From: Bacteroidia bacterium
GTDB taxonomy: Bacteria; Bacteroidota; Bacteroidia; Cytophagales; Cyclobacteriaceae
Assembly: GCA_030425425.1 (NCBI GenBank)
Contig: JAUIAO010000001.1
Coordinates: forward strand, 141,949 to 205,948
Length of the DNA: 64,000 nucleotides
Reading direction: 5' to 3'
Part shown: positions 8,505 to 18,189 of the stretch, piece by piece
Layout of the letters: each line of letters opens with the position of its first letter
Position numbering within the stretch: the stretch's first letter is position 1
Program-made: the position numbers and the translations under genes
Notes under the pieces: model-generated
What the model was told of the DNA's origin: nothing
What the model saw: only the letters and a program-made list of their open reading frames with translations
The model's database searches: none

Positions 8505-9689
8505 ATGTTCAAAGCTAAACTTCTCATTGAATCGGTTTTTGCCACTATTCTTGTATTTCTGGTATTGGGGATGTTTTCTGTTTTTCCTTATGATATCAAA
8601 TTCCTCAATCCGGTTAAGATCCTAATGAAGGATTTTAAATACACCGATATTTACTATTCTAAGTTGGCGGACAAAGACAAGCCTATTAATTCTGAGATTG
8701 TGATGGTGAATATTGGTAATCTGGACAGAGCTGGGATTGCCGCTACTTTGAATGTATTGCAAACGGTGCAACCTGCCGTCATCGGCGTAGATGTAATGTT
8801 CTATTCTCGTAAAGACACACTGGCCGATTTGTTTTTGAAAGAAGAGCTCTCCAGACCCAATGTGGTGGCCACCAACATATTACATGCCGCCGAATATCCT
8901 CCGAGTGTGTTAAACTCCAATGAGTTTTTTGGTGACTTGAACTATGGTTATGCCAATCTTGTAGCTGGTGACTCTCTTAATTCCACCATTCGGGAAATCA
9001 TGCCTTTTTATGATGACGGAGAGTATTATGCAGAATCGTTTACCAGTAAGATTTTGAAAATGTATGATCCTGACGCATTTGAAGATTTACAAGAGCGGGG
9101 CAATGAGATCGAAACAATCAATTATTATGGTTCTTATAAGCAATTTGTAGACTATGAAGCCGATCAGATTCTCTATGGAGAATTTGATCCTGAGAAGATC
9201 AATGGCAAAATTATCCTCCTTGGATATATGGGAAATTTTGTGGGGGATGCCTCCAATCTTGAAGATTTTAAATTCACACCGCTCAACCATGAAGTGGTAG
9301 GCAAGAGTATTCCTGATATGCACGGACTCACCATTCATGCCAATATTCTCACCATGTACATGCATCGTCAGTATATTGATATTATGCCGAATGCGCTATC
9401 TTTTTTGCTAGACTTTTTTGTTTGCTATATACATGTGGTGATGTTCATTTACATGTTTGTGAAGTTTCATCTTTGGTATCACCTCTATGCAAAAATCATC
9501 CAATTTGTTACCAGTCTCATTGTTCTTTACATCATGTTTTACTTCTATGAAATGCACCATTACAAGATCAACGCAACGTTCATTTTGATCACCGTATTGA
9601 TATCTGTAGATGTATTATACCTATATGAAACTTTGGCTGTGGTGGCATATAAGAAGTTCCGGATCAGAAGCTACTTTATTGGTCACTAG
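8505..9689 (+). CDS. CHASE2 domain membrane sensor protein without output domain
   Basis: 394 residues. One N-terminal TM helix (about 7-28), an extracytoplasmic domain (about 35-290) with CHASE2 features (SEIVMVNIGNLDRAGIAATLNVLQ, AVIGVDVMFYSRKD, NGKIILLGYMG, DMHGLTIHANIL), then three TM helices (about 300-385) and a short basic tail. CHASE2 is an extracellular sensor domain normally joined to a kinase or cyclase; here no output domain follows. It lies 76 bp after the HTH-DUF4870 gene, with a shared candidate operator between them, suggesting that signal output goes through a partner. Confidence 0.85.
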   Translation: MFKAKLLIESVFATILVFLVLGMFSVFPYDIKFLNPVKILMKDFKYTDIYYSKLADKDKPINSEIVMVNIGNLDRAGIAATLNVLQTVQPAVIGVDVMFYSRKDTLADLFLKEELSRPNVVATNILHAAEYPPSVLNSNEFFGDLNYGYANLVAGDSLNSTIREIMPFYDDGEYYAESFTSKILKMYDPDAFEDLQERGNEIETINYYGSYKQFVDYEADQILYGEFDPEKINGKIILLGYMGNFVGDASNLEDFKFTPLNHEVVGKSIPDMHGLTIHANILTMYMHRQYIDIMPNALSFLLDFFVCYIHVVMFIYMFVKFHLWYHLYAKIIQFVTSLIVLYIMFYFYEMHHYKINATFILITVLISVDVLYLYETLAVVAYKKFRIRSYFIGH

Positions 9690-9727
9690 TTTGTTATGGC
9701 TATTACGTGGAGTAAGTCAAAGGGCTA

Positions 9728-10207
9728 TTATTTCAACTTCAGTTTTACTTCAATAAGTTGATATATCGGCGTTAAATGGTCCTGAAGTGTAACATCAATG
9801 GTAATTGCTCTGATTTTACCATATCGTTTACCATTGAGGTATTGTTTCAGGTATTCGGCAGCCAATGCACTTCTGATAAGCATTGATTCTGCCTTATCAC
9901 CAAAGTAGAATGTGACTTTGAATATACCTTCCCAGATAGAAATCCAGCAGATAGTTTTGGTCTTTCTTTGGACTTTGCAAAGCCAGTTACCTCCATCTTT
10001 GTAATATTTCCATGTAACATCAAAATCAGGATGATCTGAACTGATCGTGGTTAAAAAATCATCCCAGATGTATTTCGTTTCTTTGAGGTGGCGTGTTAAT
10101 TCCTGGTCATTAGGAAAGATTTCCGGGTTCGAAAGTATTGGCTTATCCATATCACAAAATGAAGTTTGAGTGAATTTCGGTTTTGTCTTTGGGATTTGTA
10201 ATGACAA
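9728..10207 (-). CDS. DUF3788 family protein
   Basis: Up to 159 residues; an internal Met at residue 20 (MDKPILSNPEIFPNDQEL, start 10150) fits the family's usual start better. DUF3788 features: WDDFLTTISSDHPDFDVTWKYYKDGGNWLCKVQRKTKTICWISIW in part, then YFGDKAESMLI and RYGKIRAITIDV. These are small soluble cytoplasmic proteins of unknown function, often encoded alone in Bacteroidota and Firmicutes. No operon partner is apparent; both neighbours are on the plus strand. Confidence 0.75.
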   Translation of the reverse strand: MSLQIPKTKPKFTQTSFCDMDKPILSNPEIFPNDQELTRHLKETKYIWDDFLTTISSDHPDFDVTWKYYKDGGNWLCKVQRKTKTICWISIWEGIFKVTFYFGDKAESMLIRSALAAEYLKQYLNGKRYGKIRAITIDVTLQDHLTPIYQLIEVKLKLK

Positions 10208-10439
10208 TCATCAGCTCAGTGGAAATAATGCACACTGACCTAAAATCATAGTTGCTTTTTCTGATTGATCAGTTTCAAAGTTGTGTCGTTTGAAAATTTG
10301 AACATTCTGGAGATCATTTGCTTTAAGTAACATCAGTTACATTCACGCTATGACATTTGTTAGCTTGCTATCTATGGGTGATGTATTATTGATATTTTCG
10401 CTCGATTTCCGTTGAGTGACCAAAATGGATTAACCTTCT

Positions 10440-11606
10440 ATGAAACATTCCTTTCTTTTCATTATTGTAATTATACTGCTGGTGGGGTGCAGGCCAAAGG
10501 TTCATCCCTTGACTAACAGCTGGGAAAAAGCCATACCAAATCAGGAAATCCCAAGAGGTCTCAACTCCCTCAGCGCAGAGCATTGTGGCACATGTCATGT
10601 ACAGCATTATGAAGAATGGAAACTCTCCACGCATGCTCATGCATGGACTGATCTGCAGTTTCAAGCCGAGCTGAAAAAAGAGTCCAGTCCATATCTATGT
10701 ATCAATTGCCATATTCCTCTCCAGAATCAGCAGGAGTTCATTGTAACCGGACTTGTAGATGGAGATGTTTATCAACCTGTCAAACAACCTAACCCAAAAT
10801 ATGATCACGCTTTGAAGCAAGAAGGAATCAACTGTGCTTCCTGCCATGTGCGTAACAATGTGATCGTTGGCCCAACAGGATCTACTAAAGCACCTCATGC
10901 CACTGTCAAAGATCCTGAGTTCTTGTCCGAGAGTTTATGTATTTCTTGTCACAATGCTACAGCTGTAGTGACGCCTAGTTTGGCTTGTTCTTTCGAAACG
11001 GGTGACGAGTGGAAAGCGGGCCCATATGCTGATCATAAAACTTGTATTGACTGTCACATGGAGTCTGTCACTAGAGAGGTAGTAGAAGGGTACGGAAAGC
11101 GCGCTAGCAGGAGACATTACTTTCCGGGATCAGGTATCCCAAAGTTTGATACTGTAAAATCCATATCATTAAATGGAATGGGTTATTATCCGGGAGATTT
11201 CAAATTATCGTATCAGGCACAAGATAGTCTACATTATCAGTTGACGCTTGTCAATGAGTCTGCAGGACATAAGCTGCCTTCCGGAGATCCGGAGAGATTT
11301 TACCTGATCAATTTCAAATTAACAAATAGTGCAGATTCAATACTAATGGAAAAAACTGAGCGAATAGGTGAGCAATGGCAGTGGTATCCCGAAGCTAAAA
11401 AGCTGTCTGATAATAATATGCTACCTCTGGAACGAAGAACGTATCAATTTGACTATCAGTCTATGAAGTCTGACGAATTGCGGCTGGACGTTATTGTGAC
11501 CAAGCACCGCATGAATCAGGAGTCAGCTGATTACAATAAACTCGGAGAGGATTATCCACTATTCATTACAGAATTCGAAAAGACGTATAATATTCTAATA
11601 GAATAG
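10440..11606 (+). CDS. Pentaheme c-type cytochrome lipoprotein
   Basis: 388 residues with a lipoprotein signal (LLVGC, Cys17). Five CxxCH heme-binding motifs are visible: CGTCH, CINCH, CASCH, CISCH and CIDCH, all in the first about 215 residues, in the cytochrome c-554/NapC-like multiheme style. The C-terminal third (about 230-388) is a beta-rich domain with ESAGHKLPSGDPERFYLI, which recurs in multiheme proteins. It is probably an outer-membrane or periplasm-facing electron-transfer protein. It stands alone, so its redox partner cannot be named from the context. The 230-bp upstream gap shows no clear promoter. Confidence 0.88.
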   Translation: MKHSFLFIIVIILLVGCRPKVHPLTNSWEKAIPNQEIPRGLNSLSAEHCGTCHVQHYEEWKLSTHAHAWTDLQFQAELKKESSPYLCINCHIPLQNQQEFIVTGLVDGDVYQPVKQPNPKYDHALKQEGINCASCHVRNNVIVGPTGSTKAPHATVKDPEFLSESLCISCHNATAVVTPSLACSFETGDEWKAGPYADHKTCIDCHMESVTREVVEGYGKRASRRHYFPGSGIPKFDTVKSISLNGMGYYPGDFKLSYQAQDSLHYQLTLVNESAGHKLPSGDPERFYLINFKLTNSADSILMEKTERIGEQWQWYPEAKKLSDNNMLPLERRTYQFDYQSMKSDELRLDVIVTKHRMNQESADYNKLGEDYPLFITEFEKTYNILIE

Positions 11607-11655
11607 GTGTTTATAAGTAATTGACATAAAGTGTTTTAATTTGGATATATTAAAG

Positions 11656-12570
11656 TCAATTATTAACCCATCCAAAATGCTCTTCAACCAGTCTTTCCTT
11701 GTTTTCCCGGATATATTCCATCAGTGCCAGATGCGCAGGTGTGAGCATTTTGTTCTTATTGTAAATGAGGTTCCACCTGGTTATTATAGGAAGTCCTTTC
11801 ATCGGGATGATGATGATGCCCTCTCGTGCCAGAGCTGTTCTCAGTCCGATCATCGGTACAATTGAGATTCCCAGTCCGGCAATAATGGCCTGTTTCACAG
11901 CTTCATTGGACACTAACTCTATCGATTTTCCAATTTTGATATTGTTCGCATCCAGATAGTCTTGCATGGCATTGCGTGTAGCAGAGCCATCTTCTCTTAA
12001 AAGCAGTGTTACTTTCTCCAGGTCTTTTGGTTTATTGATTTTTCCGAAATATTCTTTGTTGCCAGCCAGGTTCAATTGATTTTCCATGAGTTCGATGTTG
12101 TGAACATTCAGATCATCTGGTATCACGGATACCAGCGAAAAATCACTATTATTTTGATATAGTCCTTCGATCACTTTGTTTTTGTTGGACACATCGATGG
12201 AGATATCTACTCCCGGATGACGATCCATAAAGCCTTTGAGGAAATATGGAATCACATATTTTCCGGTGGAGACTACAGAGATTTTGATCTTTCCGGTCAG
12301 GAGCCCTTTGTATTGATCTATGGTGTACTTTATTCCATCGGCTTCTTCCAAAATCCTTCGACTCCTGTCCGCGATCTCTTTTCCAAAATCTGTGATGTAA
12401 AGCTGCTTCCCAATCACCTCGGTGAGGGGTAATTCGAACTGATCCTGAAGTTTTTTGAGCTGAATAGAGATGGCTGGCTGTGTCAAATGAAGATCTTCAG
12501 CTGCTTTGGTAATGCTTTGATATTCAGATACTTTAAGAAGTATTCTTAGCTGGTGAAGTGTGTAATGCAT
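11656..12570 (-). CDS. LysR-family transcriptional regulator, CbbR-like, divergent from dabBA
   Basis: 304 residues. N-terminal winged HTH (HQLRILLKVSEYQSITKAAEDLHLTQPAISIQLKKL), then a LysR substrate-binding domain (GKIKISVVSTGKYVIPYFLKGF; SNEAVKQAIIAGLGISIVPM). It is close in style to CbbR/CmpR-type regulators that respond to carbon status. It is divergently transcribed from the dab genes with a 91-bp AT-rich gap, the classical arrangement for a LysR regulator and its target. Inference: it controls dabB-dabA expression according to inorganic carbon supply. Confidence 0.9.
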   Translation of the reverse strand: MHYTLHQLRILLKVSEYQSITKAAEDLHLTQPAISIQLKKLQDQFELPLTEVIGKQLYITDFGKEIADRSRRILEEADGIKYTIDQYKGLLTGKIKISVVSTGKYVIPYFLKGFMDRHPGVDISIDVSNKNKVIEGLYQNNSDFSLVSVIPDDLNVHNIELMENQLNLAGNKEYFGKINKPKDLEKVTLLLREDGSATRNAMQDYLDANNIKIGKSIELVSNEAVKQAIIAGLGISIVPMIGLRTALAREGIIIIPMKGLPIITRWNLIYNKNKMLTPAHLALMEYIRENKERLVEEHFGWVNN

Positions 12571-12661
12571 AAACTAATACTTATATATATCATAATTAAG
12601 TTAAATATAATTAAATGAATGACTTTGTTCAATTTTGAGCCAAACAAAAACTAAAACGGTT
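12571..12661. promoter_or_regulatory. Divergent control region between LysR gene and dab operon
   Basis: A 91-bp, very AT-rich gap with alternating TA runs (TATATAT, AATTAAGTTAAATATAATTAA). A LysR-binding site would be expected here; I cannot pin down an exact T-N11-A box. Confidence 0.4.
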
Positions 12662-12985
12662 ATGATATCAACTGAAGAAACAGTCATGAAAACAGCGACA
12701 GAGGAGGTAACTCACGATCTCATTCGCGGTGATTTTAAGGCAGAAGAAGCCGCGGAGTTTATCAACCACATGCTGTCCAGTAAAATTAATTTTCATCACA
12801 GAAGAGACTTTAGTTCTCAGATCAGATTTGGGGAAAATGATCATGACTCTTTGAACAGAATCGATGAACTGAAGCAATCGAGGGAAGAAATTGTAGAACT
12901 ACTGGAATACGCAAAAGCAAACAACATTGATCTCAGAATCTCATCTACAATTTCCATCCAACTAATTGAAGAAAATGCAATATAA
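12662..12985 (+). CDS. Small conserved protein of the dab operon
   Basis: 107 residues from the ATG at 12662 (a TTG at 12635 would add nine residues). Acidic, soluble, no signal peptide, helical; key stretch IRGDFKAEEAAEFINHMLSS then FHHRRDFSSQIRFGE. I do not recognise a named family. Its 3' end overlaps the dabB start by 11 bp, which implies translational coupling and a role tied to the DAB complex, perhaps regulatory or in assembly. This is inference from position. Confidence 0.75.
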   Translation: MISTEETVMKTATEEVTHDLIRGDFKAEEAAEFINHMLSSKINFHHRRDFSSQIRFGENDHDSLNRIDELKQSREEIVELLEYAKANNIDLRISSTISIQLIEENAI

Positions 12986-14627
12986 TTTCCTATTAATAAT
13001 CCCCCTTTTGGTTCCTGTGCTCATGTTCTCGTTGGCTATTGTGGCGGTGAACAGAAGCAAAACGAACCTTAAAACAGAATTATTTACTTCTTTGGGGATG
13101 CTGGTTTCGCTTATAGGTGCAGTATTGGTATACCAATTTGGCACCATCAATTCTGGGCTTTTAGGCTGGGCAGGATTGGGATTAAGTCTGAGACTGGACG
13201 CATTGAGTGCTACCATGCTTTCGATGATATCAATTCTTGCCTTTGTAATTCTCAAATTCAGTAAAAACTACATGGATGGCGACTCCAGAAAAAACGTTTT
13301 TCTTGGGCGACTTTCAGTCACCATTGCTTCTGTACAGATGCTTGTGCTCTCTGGTAATTTGTTTCAGATCTTGATTTTCTGGGTAATTACGAGCATTTGC
13401 CTGCACTATTTGTTGGTGTTTTATCGCCATAGACCACAGGCCATTGCAGCGGCTCGTAAGAAGTTTATGGTTGCTCGAATGGGAGATCTTAGTTTAGCTG
13501 TAGCATTTGCCTTGCTATATGCTTCATTTGGCACTGGAGAACTGAATGACATTTTTACGGATGTAGCAAGTGGTGTGGTGTTTTCAAGTTCTATGACCTG
13601 GGCAACGATCCTGATGGTGGTAGCCGCGCTTTTGAAATCTGCACAATTCCCAACTCACGGCTGGCTGATAGAAGTGGTGGAGACCCCAACTCCGGTTTCA
13701 TCTTTATTGCATGCTGGCCTGCTGAATGCTGGTCCGTTTTTAATGGTACGATTCAGTTATTTGATGAACGAATCTACTTCAGCCTCCATGCTGCTCATCA
13801 TAGTAGGAGGACTCACGGCATTATTTGCATCAGTAGTGTACCTCACACAGCCTTCTATCAAAGTTTCACTTGGGTATTCGAGTGTGGCACACATGGGCTT
13901 TTCGCTCTTACTCTGTGGTCTTGGTGTGTATTCTGCTGCTATTTTGCATGTTGTTGGGCATTCGTTTTACAAAGCGCACGCATTCCTTTCTTCGGGTAGT
14001 GTGATAGAATCCATCAAATCAAACAAGGCCAAATATGCCAAACGAATAGGTAATCCTTTACTCATTGCACTGAGCATAATTGCAGCATTGTCCATCTTCA
14101 TGGTCGGCGCATATTTCTGGGGTGTTCACCTATCTGAGGATTTTAGCCTGATGGTCATTGCATTAGTCATTGTCATGGGGATGAGTCTGTTCTTGGTTCA
14201 AACATTAGATGCTAAAAGCGGTATTCAAACCATCCTGCAAACTGCATTGATCGCTGGTATAGTTGCTGGATCATTCCTTACGTTCGAACATGGAGCCCGA
14301 TGGCTGCTACAATCGGAAATCCCGGCATTGGATGCACCTTCAATGTCAGAAAAGATTACAGCCATTATTCTGCTTGTCTGCTTTGGCATAGTGGTGCTGG
14401 CCCAACTCTTTGCACCTAGATTTAAGCAAAGTAAATTTAGTTATCAGCTGGGTGTTCATCTGCGAAATGGGCTTTACGCCAATGTGTTGTTTGATCGAAT
14501 GATCGGCTCTCTAAAACACGAGAAATTCAAATGGGCCAACCTCACTGTTCAGGAAGAATCCGATCAATCGAAACCAACAGAATCAGAACTGTTGATCAAA
14601 GAAGCAAGTCAGCTAATCAACCAATAA
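12975..14627 (+). CDS. dabB: DabB: NuoL/MrpA-like membrane subunit of the DAB inorganic carbon pump
   Basis: 550 residues from the ATG at 12975; a TTG at 12966 is an alternative start. About 14 hydrophobic helices of the proton-conducting membrane transporter family (NADH dehydrogenase subunit 5-like), with KSAQFPTHGWLIEVVETPTPVSSLLHAG, seen as LKSAQFPTHGWL and TPTPVSSLLHAGLLNAG, the conserved core. Unlike NuoL it lacks the long C-terminal lateral helix. Followed 10 bp later by the DUF2309 protein, the defining DabB-DabA pair. DabB is thought to couple the cation gradient to CO2 hydration by DabA at the inner membrane. Confidence 0.93.
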   Translation: MQYNFLLIIPLLVPVLMFSLAIVAVNRSKTNLKTELFTSLGMLVSLIGAVLVYQFGTINSGLLGWAGLGLSLRLDALSATMLSMISILAFVILKFSKNYMDGDSRKNVFLGRLSVTIASVQMLVLSGNLFQILIFWVITSICLHYLLVFYRHRPQAIAAARKKFMVARMGDLSLAVAFALLYASFGTGELNDIFTDVASGVVFSSSMTWATILMVVAALLKSAQFPTHGWLIEVVETPTPVSSLLHAGLLNAGPFLMVRFSYLMNESTSASMLLIIVGGLTALFASVVYLTQPSIKVSLGYSSVAHMGFSLLLCGLGVYSAAILHVVGHSFYKAHAFLSSGSVIESIKSNKAKYAKRIGNPLLIALSIIAALSIFMVGAYFWGVHLSEDFSLMVIALVIVMGMSLFLVQTLDAKSGIQTILQTALIAGIVAGSFLTFEHGARWLLQSEIPALDAPSMSEKITAIILLVCFGIVVLAQLFAPRFKQSKFSYQLGVHLRNGLYANVLFDRMIGSLKHEKFKWANLTVQEESDQSKPTESELLIKEASQLINQ

Positions 14628-14637
14628 AACATCAATC

Positions 14638-17094
14638 ATGATCATATCCAAAACTCCAATATCACGCTCGCAAGTCAAAGATGCCCTGAAGAAAGGTTCG
14701 AGATTCATCGCACCACTTTGGTCACTCGAAAACTTTGTAGCAGTCAATGCCTACATGGGAATGGCGGACATGCCGTTTGTTAAAGCCATGGATTTCATGA
14801 GTAAAAGCTCAAAAGCGAACGGCACACTAACAGCCAGTTTTTACCTGGATGCACTGGCCAAAGGTAAACTTACCCAGAATGATATCGCCAGGGCTTTGGA
14901 AGACAACAAGCTAGGTTTGTCAGAAAATGCGGATAAATTCTTAAAAGACTTGTACCAAAATCATGATGACAACTCTCCGAAAGTACAAACACTTGCAGAT
15001 ACTGCCAGTCAGCTGAATGGTAAAAAATGGAATCGATTCATGGTAGATCGAATTTCCTTTTGGGCATCGGCATATTTCGATCATAATCAAGCTATATGGA
15101 AAACTGCTGAAGGCGATAATGCTCTTTTTGAAGCGTGGAAACGAGAAGCGGAGATTGATTATGCTCCGGAGGTCACGGGATTGAAAGGTTTTAGAAAATA
15201 CATACAGTCTCTTCCTGATAATTATCTGGATGCTGTTGCTCTTGCGTTAGATGAGCTCCAAATCTCTGAAGAGTTGATGGATCATTATCTCAATAGCCTG
15301 CTAATGAAAATGAACGGATGGGCAGGGTTTGCAGCAAAAATGGATTGGGATGCTGGTTTGAAAGGTAAGGAGAGTCATGTTCTTCAAGAGTTTTTGGCAA
15401 TCATGATTGTTTGGGAACTAGCTTTGCTGAAGCTTTTGAAATATGAAGAACTCGAATCTGGCTGGCAACATGCTCGTCTGGAGAATTTGCAGGTAATCAA
15501 ATCAGATGCAATTGAAAAGGAGCTTGCTCAAAGATTAATCTTACAGCAGGCATTTGATATAGCTCATCAGCGGACACTCATCCAAAAAATCAATGCTCAG
15601 CAGCCAAATACGCTGACTCCTAAGACCCCCAAGTTTCAGGCGATTTTCTGCATAGATGTGCGTTCTGAAGTGTTTAGAAGGAACATAGAGGCGGTCAATA
15701 GTGATGTGGAGACACTAGGTTTTGCAGGCTTCTTTGCTTTTCCGATCAAATATGTACAGCTAGGACATGATACAGGATCTGATCAGTGCCCGGCACTATT
15801 GAGTCCTGCTTATACGATTCGGGAAAACGTGCCCGACTCGGAAAATGTGACCAAAAAACGGTCTCGAAAAGTGCAACTGCAGAAAGCTCTGAAAGCATTC
15901 AAGAAAGGTGCGATTAGTTGCTTCGGTTTTGTGAGTCCGCTTGGAATCTTCTTTCTTCCAAAATTGATTTCTGACTCCCTGGGACTTTCACGTCCTGAGT
16001 CTCATCCGGGTGAAATAGGCTTGAGCAAGCAAGACATCCTCCACAAAGGAGTGGAGATTGATCCAAAGACGGAGTTGGTCTCTGGTATTCCGCTCGAAGA
16101 CCGGGTGAAGATGGCTGCCAATGCACTAAAGGCCATGTCATTGACTAAAAATTTCGCTTCTGTGGTGTTGATTACTGGTCATGGATCTACAACCACAAAC
16201 AATCCACATGCTTCAGGGTTGGACTGTGGTGCATGCGGAGGAAACTCCGGTGAAGCCAATGCAAAAGTGGCTGCTGCAGTGCTGAATGATCAATATGTGC
16301 GCGAAAGTCTGAAAAAGCAAGGCATTGAAATTCCTGATACTACCTTGTTTGTGGCAGCACTGCACGATACTACCAGCGATGAAGTGACGATCTTCAAACC
16401 TGGAAGCAAATACCATTCTGCAGAACATGATGCTCATTTGAATGAACTGAGCCATTCATTGAAACTGGCAGGAGAGAAGGCTCGTGAAGAACGTGGCGGA
16501 CGCATGAAGATCAGCAATCAGGACATTCAAAAGGAAGTGCTGAAACGCAGCAAAGATTGGTCGCAGGTAAGACCAGAATGGGGATTAGCTGGTTGTTCTT
16601 CTTTTATTGTAGCTCCTCGTGAGCGCACCGCCCAGTTAAACCTGGATGGCCGTGCATTCATGCATAACTATGATTGGAAGCAGGATAAAGGATTCGGTGT
16701 GTTGGAGCTGATCATGACTGCTCCGATGGTGGTGACGAGCTGGATCAACTTACAGTATTACGCCTCTACGGTAGATAATAAAGTATTTGGTGCAGGCAAT
16801 AAAGTGCTTCACAATGTAGTAGGAGGAGTCGGGGTGCTGGAAGGGTTTGCCGGTGACCTGCGAGTAGGCTTGCCATTGCAATCTGTAAATGATGGTGAGA
16901 ACTATCAGCATGAGCCACAGCGACTCAATGTGATGATAGAAGCCCCAGTGGATCAGATGAGCAAAATCCTCCAAAAGCATGAAAGCATCAGACATCTGGT
17001 AGACAATGAATGGATCTACCTGTTTGCTATCAACGATGAAGGAAAAGTTGCTTATAAATATGTAGGGGATCTGGAGTGGGAAGTAGTGAGCTAA
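14638..17094 (+). CDS. dabA: DabA: DUF2309 zinc-dependent, carbonic-anhydrase-like subunit
   Basis: 818 residues, usual length for DUF2309. The four zinc/catalytic residues known from Halothiobacillus DabA can be placed: Cys338 and Asp340 in FCIDVRSE, His515 in ITGHGS and Cys530 in LDCGACGG. Their spacings (2 and 15 residues) match the characterised protein. DabA forms a membrane-associated complex with DabB that converts CO2 to bicarbonate in one direction and so accumulates inorganic carbon. In a heterotroph the likely use is feeding carboxylases under low CO2. Operon with dabB; a strong terminator follows at 17127. Confidence 0.95.
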   Translation: MIISKTPISRSQVKDALKKGSRFIAPLWSLENFVAVNAYMGMADMPFVKAMDFMSKSSKANGTLTASFYLDALAKGKLTQNDIARALEDNKLGLSENADKFLKDLYQNHDDNSPKVQTLADTASQLNGKKWNRFMVDRISFWASAYFDHNQAIWKTAEGDNALFEAWKREAEIDYAPEVTGLKGFRKYIQSLPDNYLDAVALALDELQISEELMDHYLNSLLMKMNGWAGFAAKMDWDAGLKGKESHVLQEFLAIMIVWELALLKLLKYEELESGWQHARLENLQVIKSDAIEKELAQRLILQQAFDIAHQRTLIQKINAQQPNTLTPKTPKFQAIFCIDVRSEVFRRNIEAVNSDVETLGFAGFFAFPIKYVQLGHDTGSDQCPALLSPAYTIRENVPDSENVTKKRSRKVQLQKALKAFKKGAISCFGFVSPLGIFFLPKLISDSLGLSRPESHPGEIGLSKQDILHKGVEIDPKTELVSGIPLEDRVKMAANALKAMSLTKNFASVVLITGHGSTTTNNPHASGLDCGACGGNSGEANAKVAAAVLNDQYVRESLKKQGIEIPDTTLFVAALHDTTSDEVTIFKPGSKYHSAEHDAHLNELSHSLKLAGEKAREERGGRMKISNQDIQKEVLKRSKDWSQVRPEWGLAGCSSFIVAPRERTAQLNLDGRAFMHNYDWKQDKGFGVLELIMTAPMVVTSWINLQYYASTVDNKVFGAGNKVLHNVVGGVGVLEGFAGDLRVGLPLQSVNDGENYQHEPQRLNVMIEAPVDQMSKILQKHESIRHLVDNEWIYLFAINDEGKVAYKYVGDLEWEVVS

Positions 17095-17126
17095 CACGAA
17101 ATTTATACTGTTTGATCAATGTGTAT

Positions 17127-17175
17127 TTCCGCCATTACTCTGTTTTGATTTCAGAGTATGGCGGAATCATTTTTT
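17127..17175 (+). terminator. Terminator of the dab operon
   Basis: A long stem, TTCCGCCAT(T)ACTCTG (17127-17142) with CAGAGTATGGCGGAA (17152-17166), has one bulge and a 9-nt loop and is followed by TCATTTTTT. Confidence 0.85.
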
Positions 17176-17190
17176 CTGGGCGATTATTCT

Positions 17191-18063
17191 TCATTTACCT
17201 TTCGTGCCATTAAGCCGATCTGCTTCCTCCATAAAATGAGCCTTGAGCCTTCTGATACCATATCTTGGTGCAATGTTGTCTTGACCCATCATGGTCAGGA
17301 AAAACTCAATGGGTCCGTACGTTTTGGAAGAGGTAAAAGTCCTGACTAAGCGAATCAGCAAGCGTCTGATCCAGTCTGGCAAGTGGGTTACTTTTGCTGG
17401 CTTCCCACAAGCATCCAAAGCCATCTCGGCAATTTCATTTTGAGTGAGTATATCCGGTCCACCGATGGGCAATTCAGTCTGATTAGACGAAATAGATTCT
17501 ATGATTGCCTTGGCCAGATCAGCACCGTGAATTGGATTCAATTTGAAATCTCCATGACCAAAAAGGTATACTTTGCCATTCTTAGCCATGTCGAGGAAGT
17601 CTTTCATGTCTGAAAAGAATCCGTTGGGGCGTATTACCTGATAATCCAATCCAGATGCTTTCAGTTCATCCACAAACCGCTCTTTTGCTTCCATGATTTT
17701 CAAATGCCGCATGTTTTCCCCATTGATGGCAGAGACATAGATAAATCTCTTTATTTCGGCCTTTTTTGCTTCTTTTAGCAAATTCACATTAGCCTGATAA
17801 TCTACATCCATGTAAGAAAGTCCATCTTTTTGCCGGGTGATACCTACAGTGGAGATCAAAACCTCTGCACCTTCCAACTGACCATTAATTGATAATGGTA
17901 CGGTGACTTCAGCTTTGATTATTTGATCTGAATTCAAACCAAGTTCTATCAATCGCTTTTCATTTCTTGCGATGGCTTTGAAATCTATATTTTGATTTTT
18001 TAACTCAAGGGCCAGATGGCTACCCAGGTCTCCGGTAGCGCCAGCCAGTATTATTTTGTTCAT
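17191..18063 (-). CDS. NmrA-like / atypical SDR NAD(P)-binding oxidoreductase
   Basis: 290 residues. N-terminal Rossmann motif GATGDLGSHLA (residues 8-18), then KAIARNEKRL (NADP-type Arg), ISTVGITRQKDGLSYMDVDYQANVNLL and FIYVSAINGENM, as in the YbjT/NmrA group of atypical short-chain dehydrogenases. The classical YxxxK is absent, typical of NmrA-like proteins that act as redox sensors or quinone reductases. Cytoplasmic. Transcribed alone toward the dab terminator. The substrate cannot be told from sequence. Confidence 0.85.
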   Translation of the reverse strand: MNKIILAGATGDLGSHLALELKNQNIDFKAIARNEKRLIELGLNSDQIIKAEVTVPLSINGQLEGAEVLISTVGITRQKDGLSYMDVDYQANVNLLKEAKKAEIKRFIYVSAINGENMRHLKIMEAKERFVDELKASGLDYQVIRPNGFFSDMKDFLDMAKNGKVYLFGHGDFKLNPIHGADLAKAIIESISSNQTELPIGGPDILTQNEIAEMALDACGKPAKVTHLPDWIRRLLIRLVRTFTSSKTYGPIEFFLTMMGQDNIAPRYGIRRLKAHFMEEADRLNGTKGK

Positions 18064-18189
18064 TATAAATTTTCGTTTGATTTTAATAAATAACCTCGAG
18101 ACAAAGCCATCGTGGTATTTGATGGAGTTTGCTTTGCAAACAAAAGTATCTCGCCCCAGAGGTGCGGAGAATTAAATCCACTGATGGGA

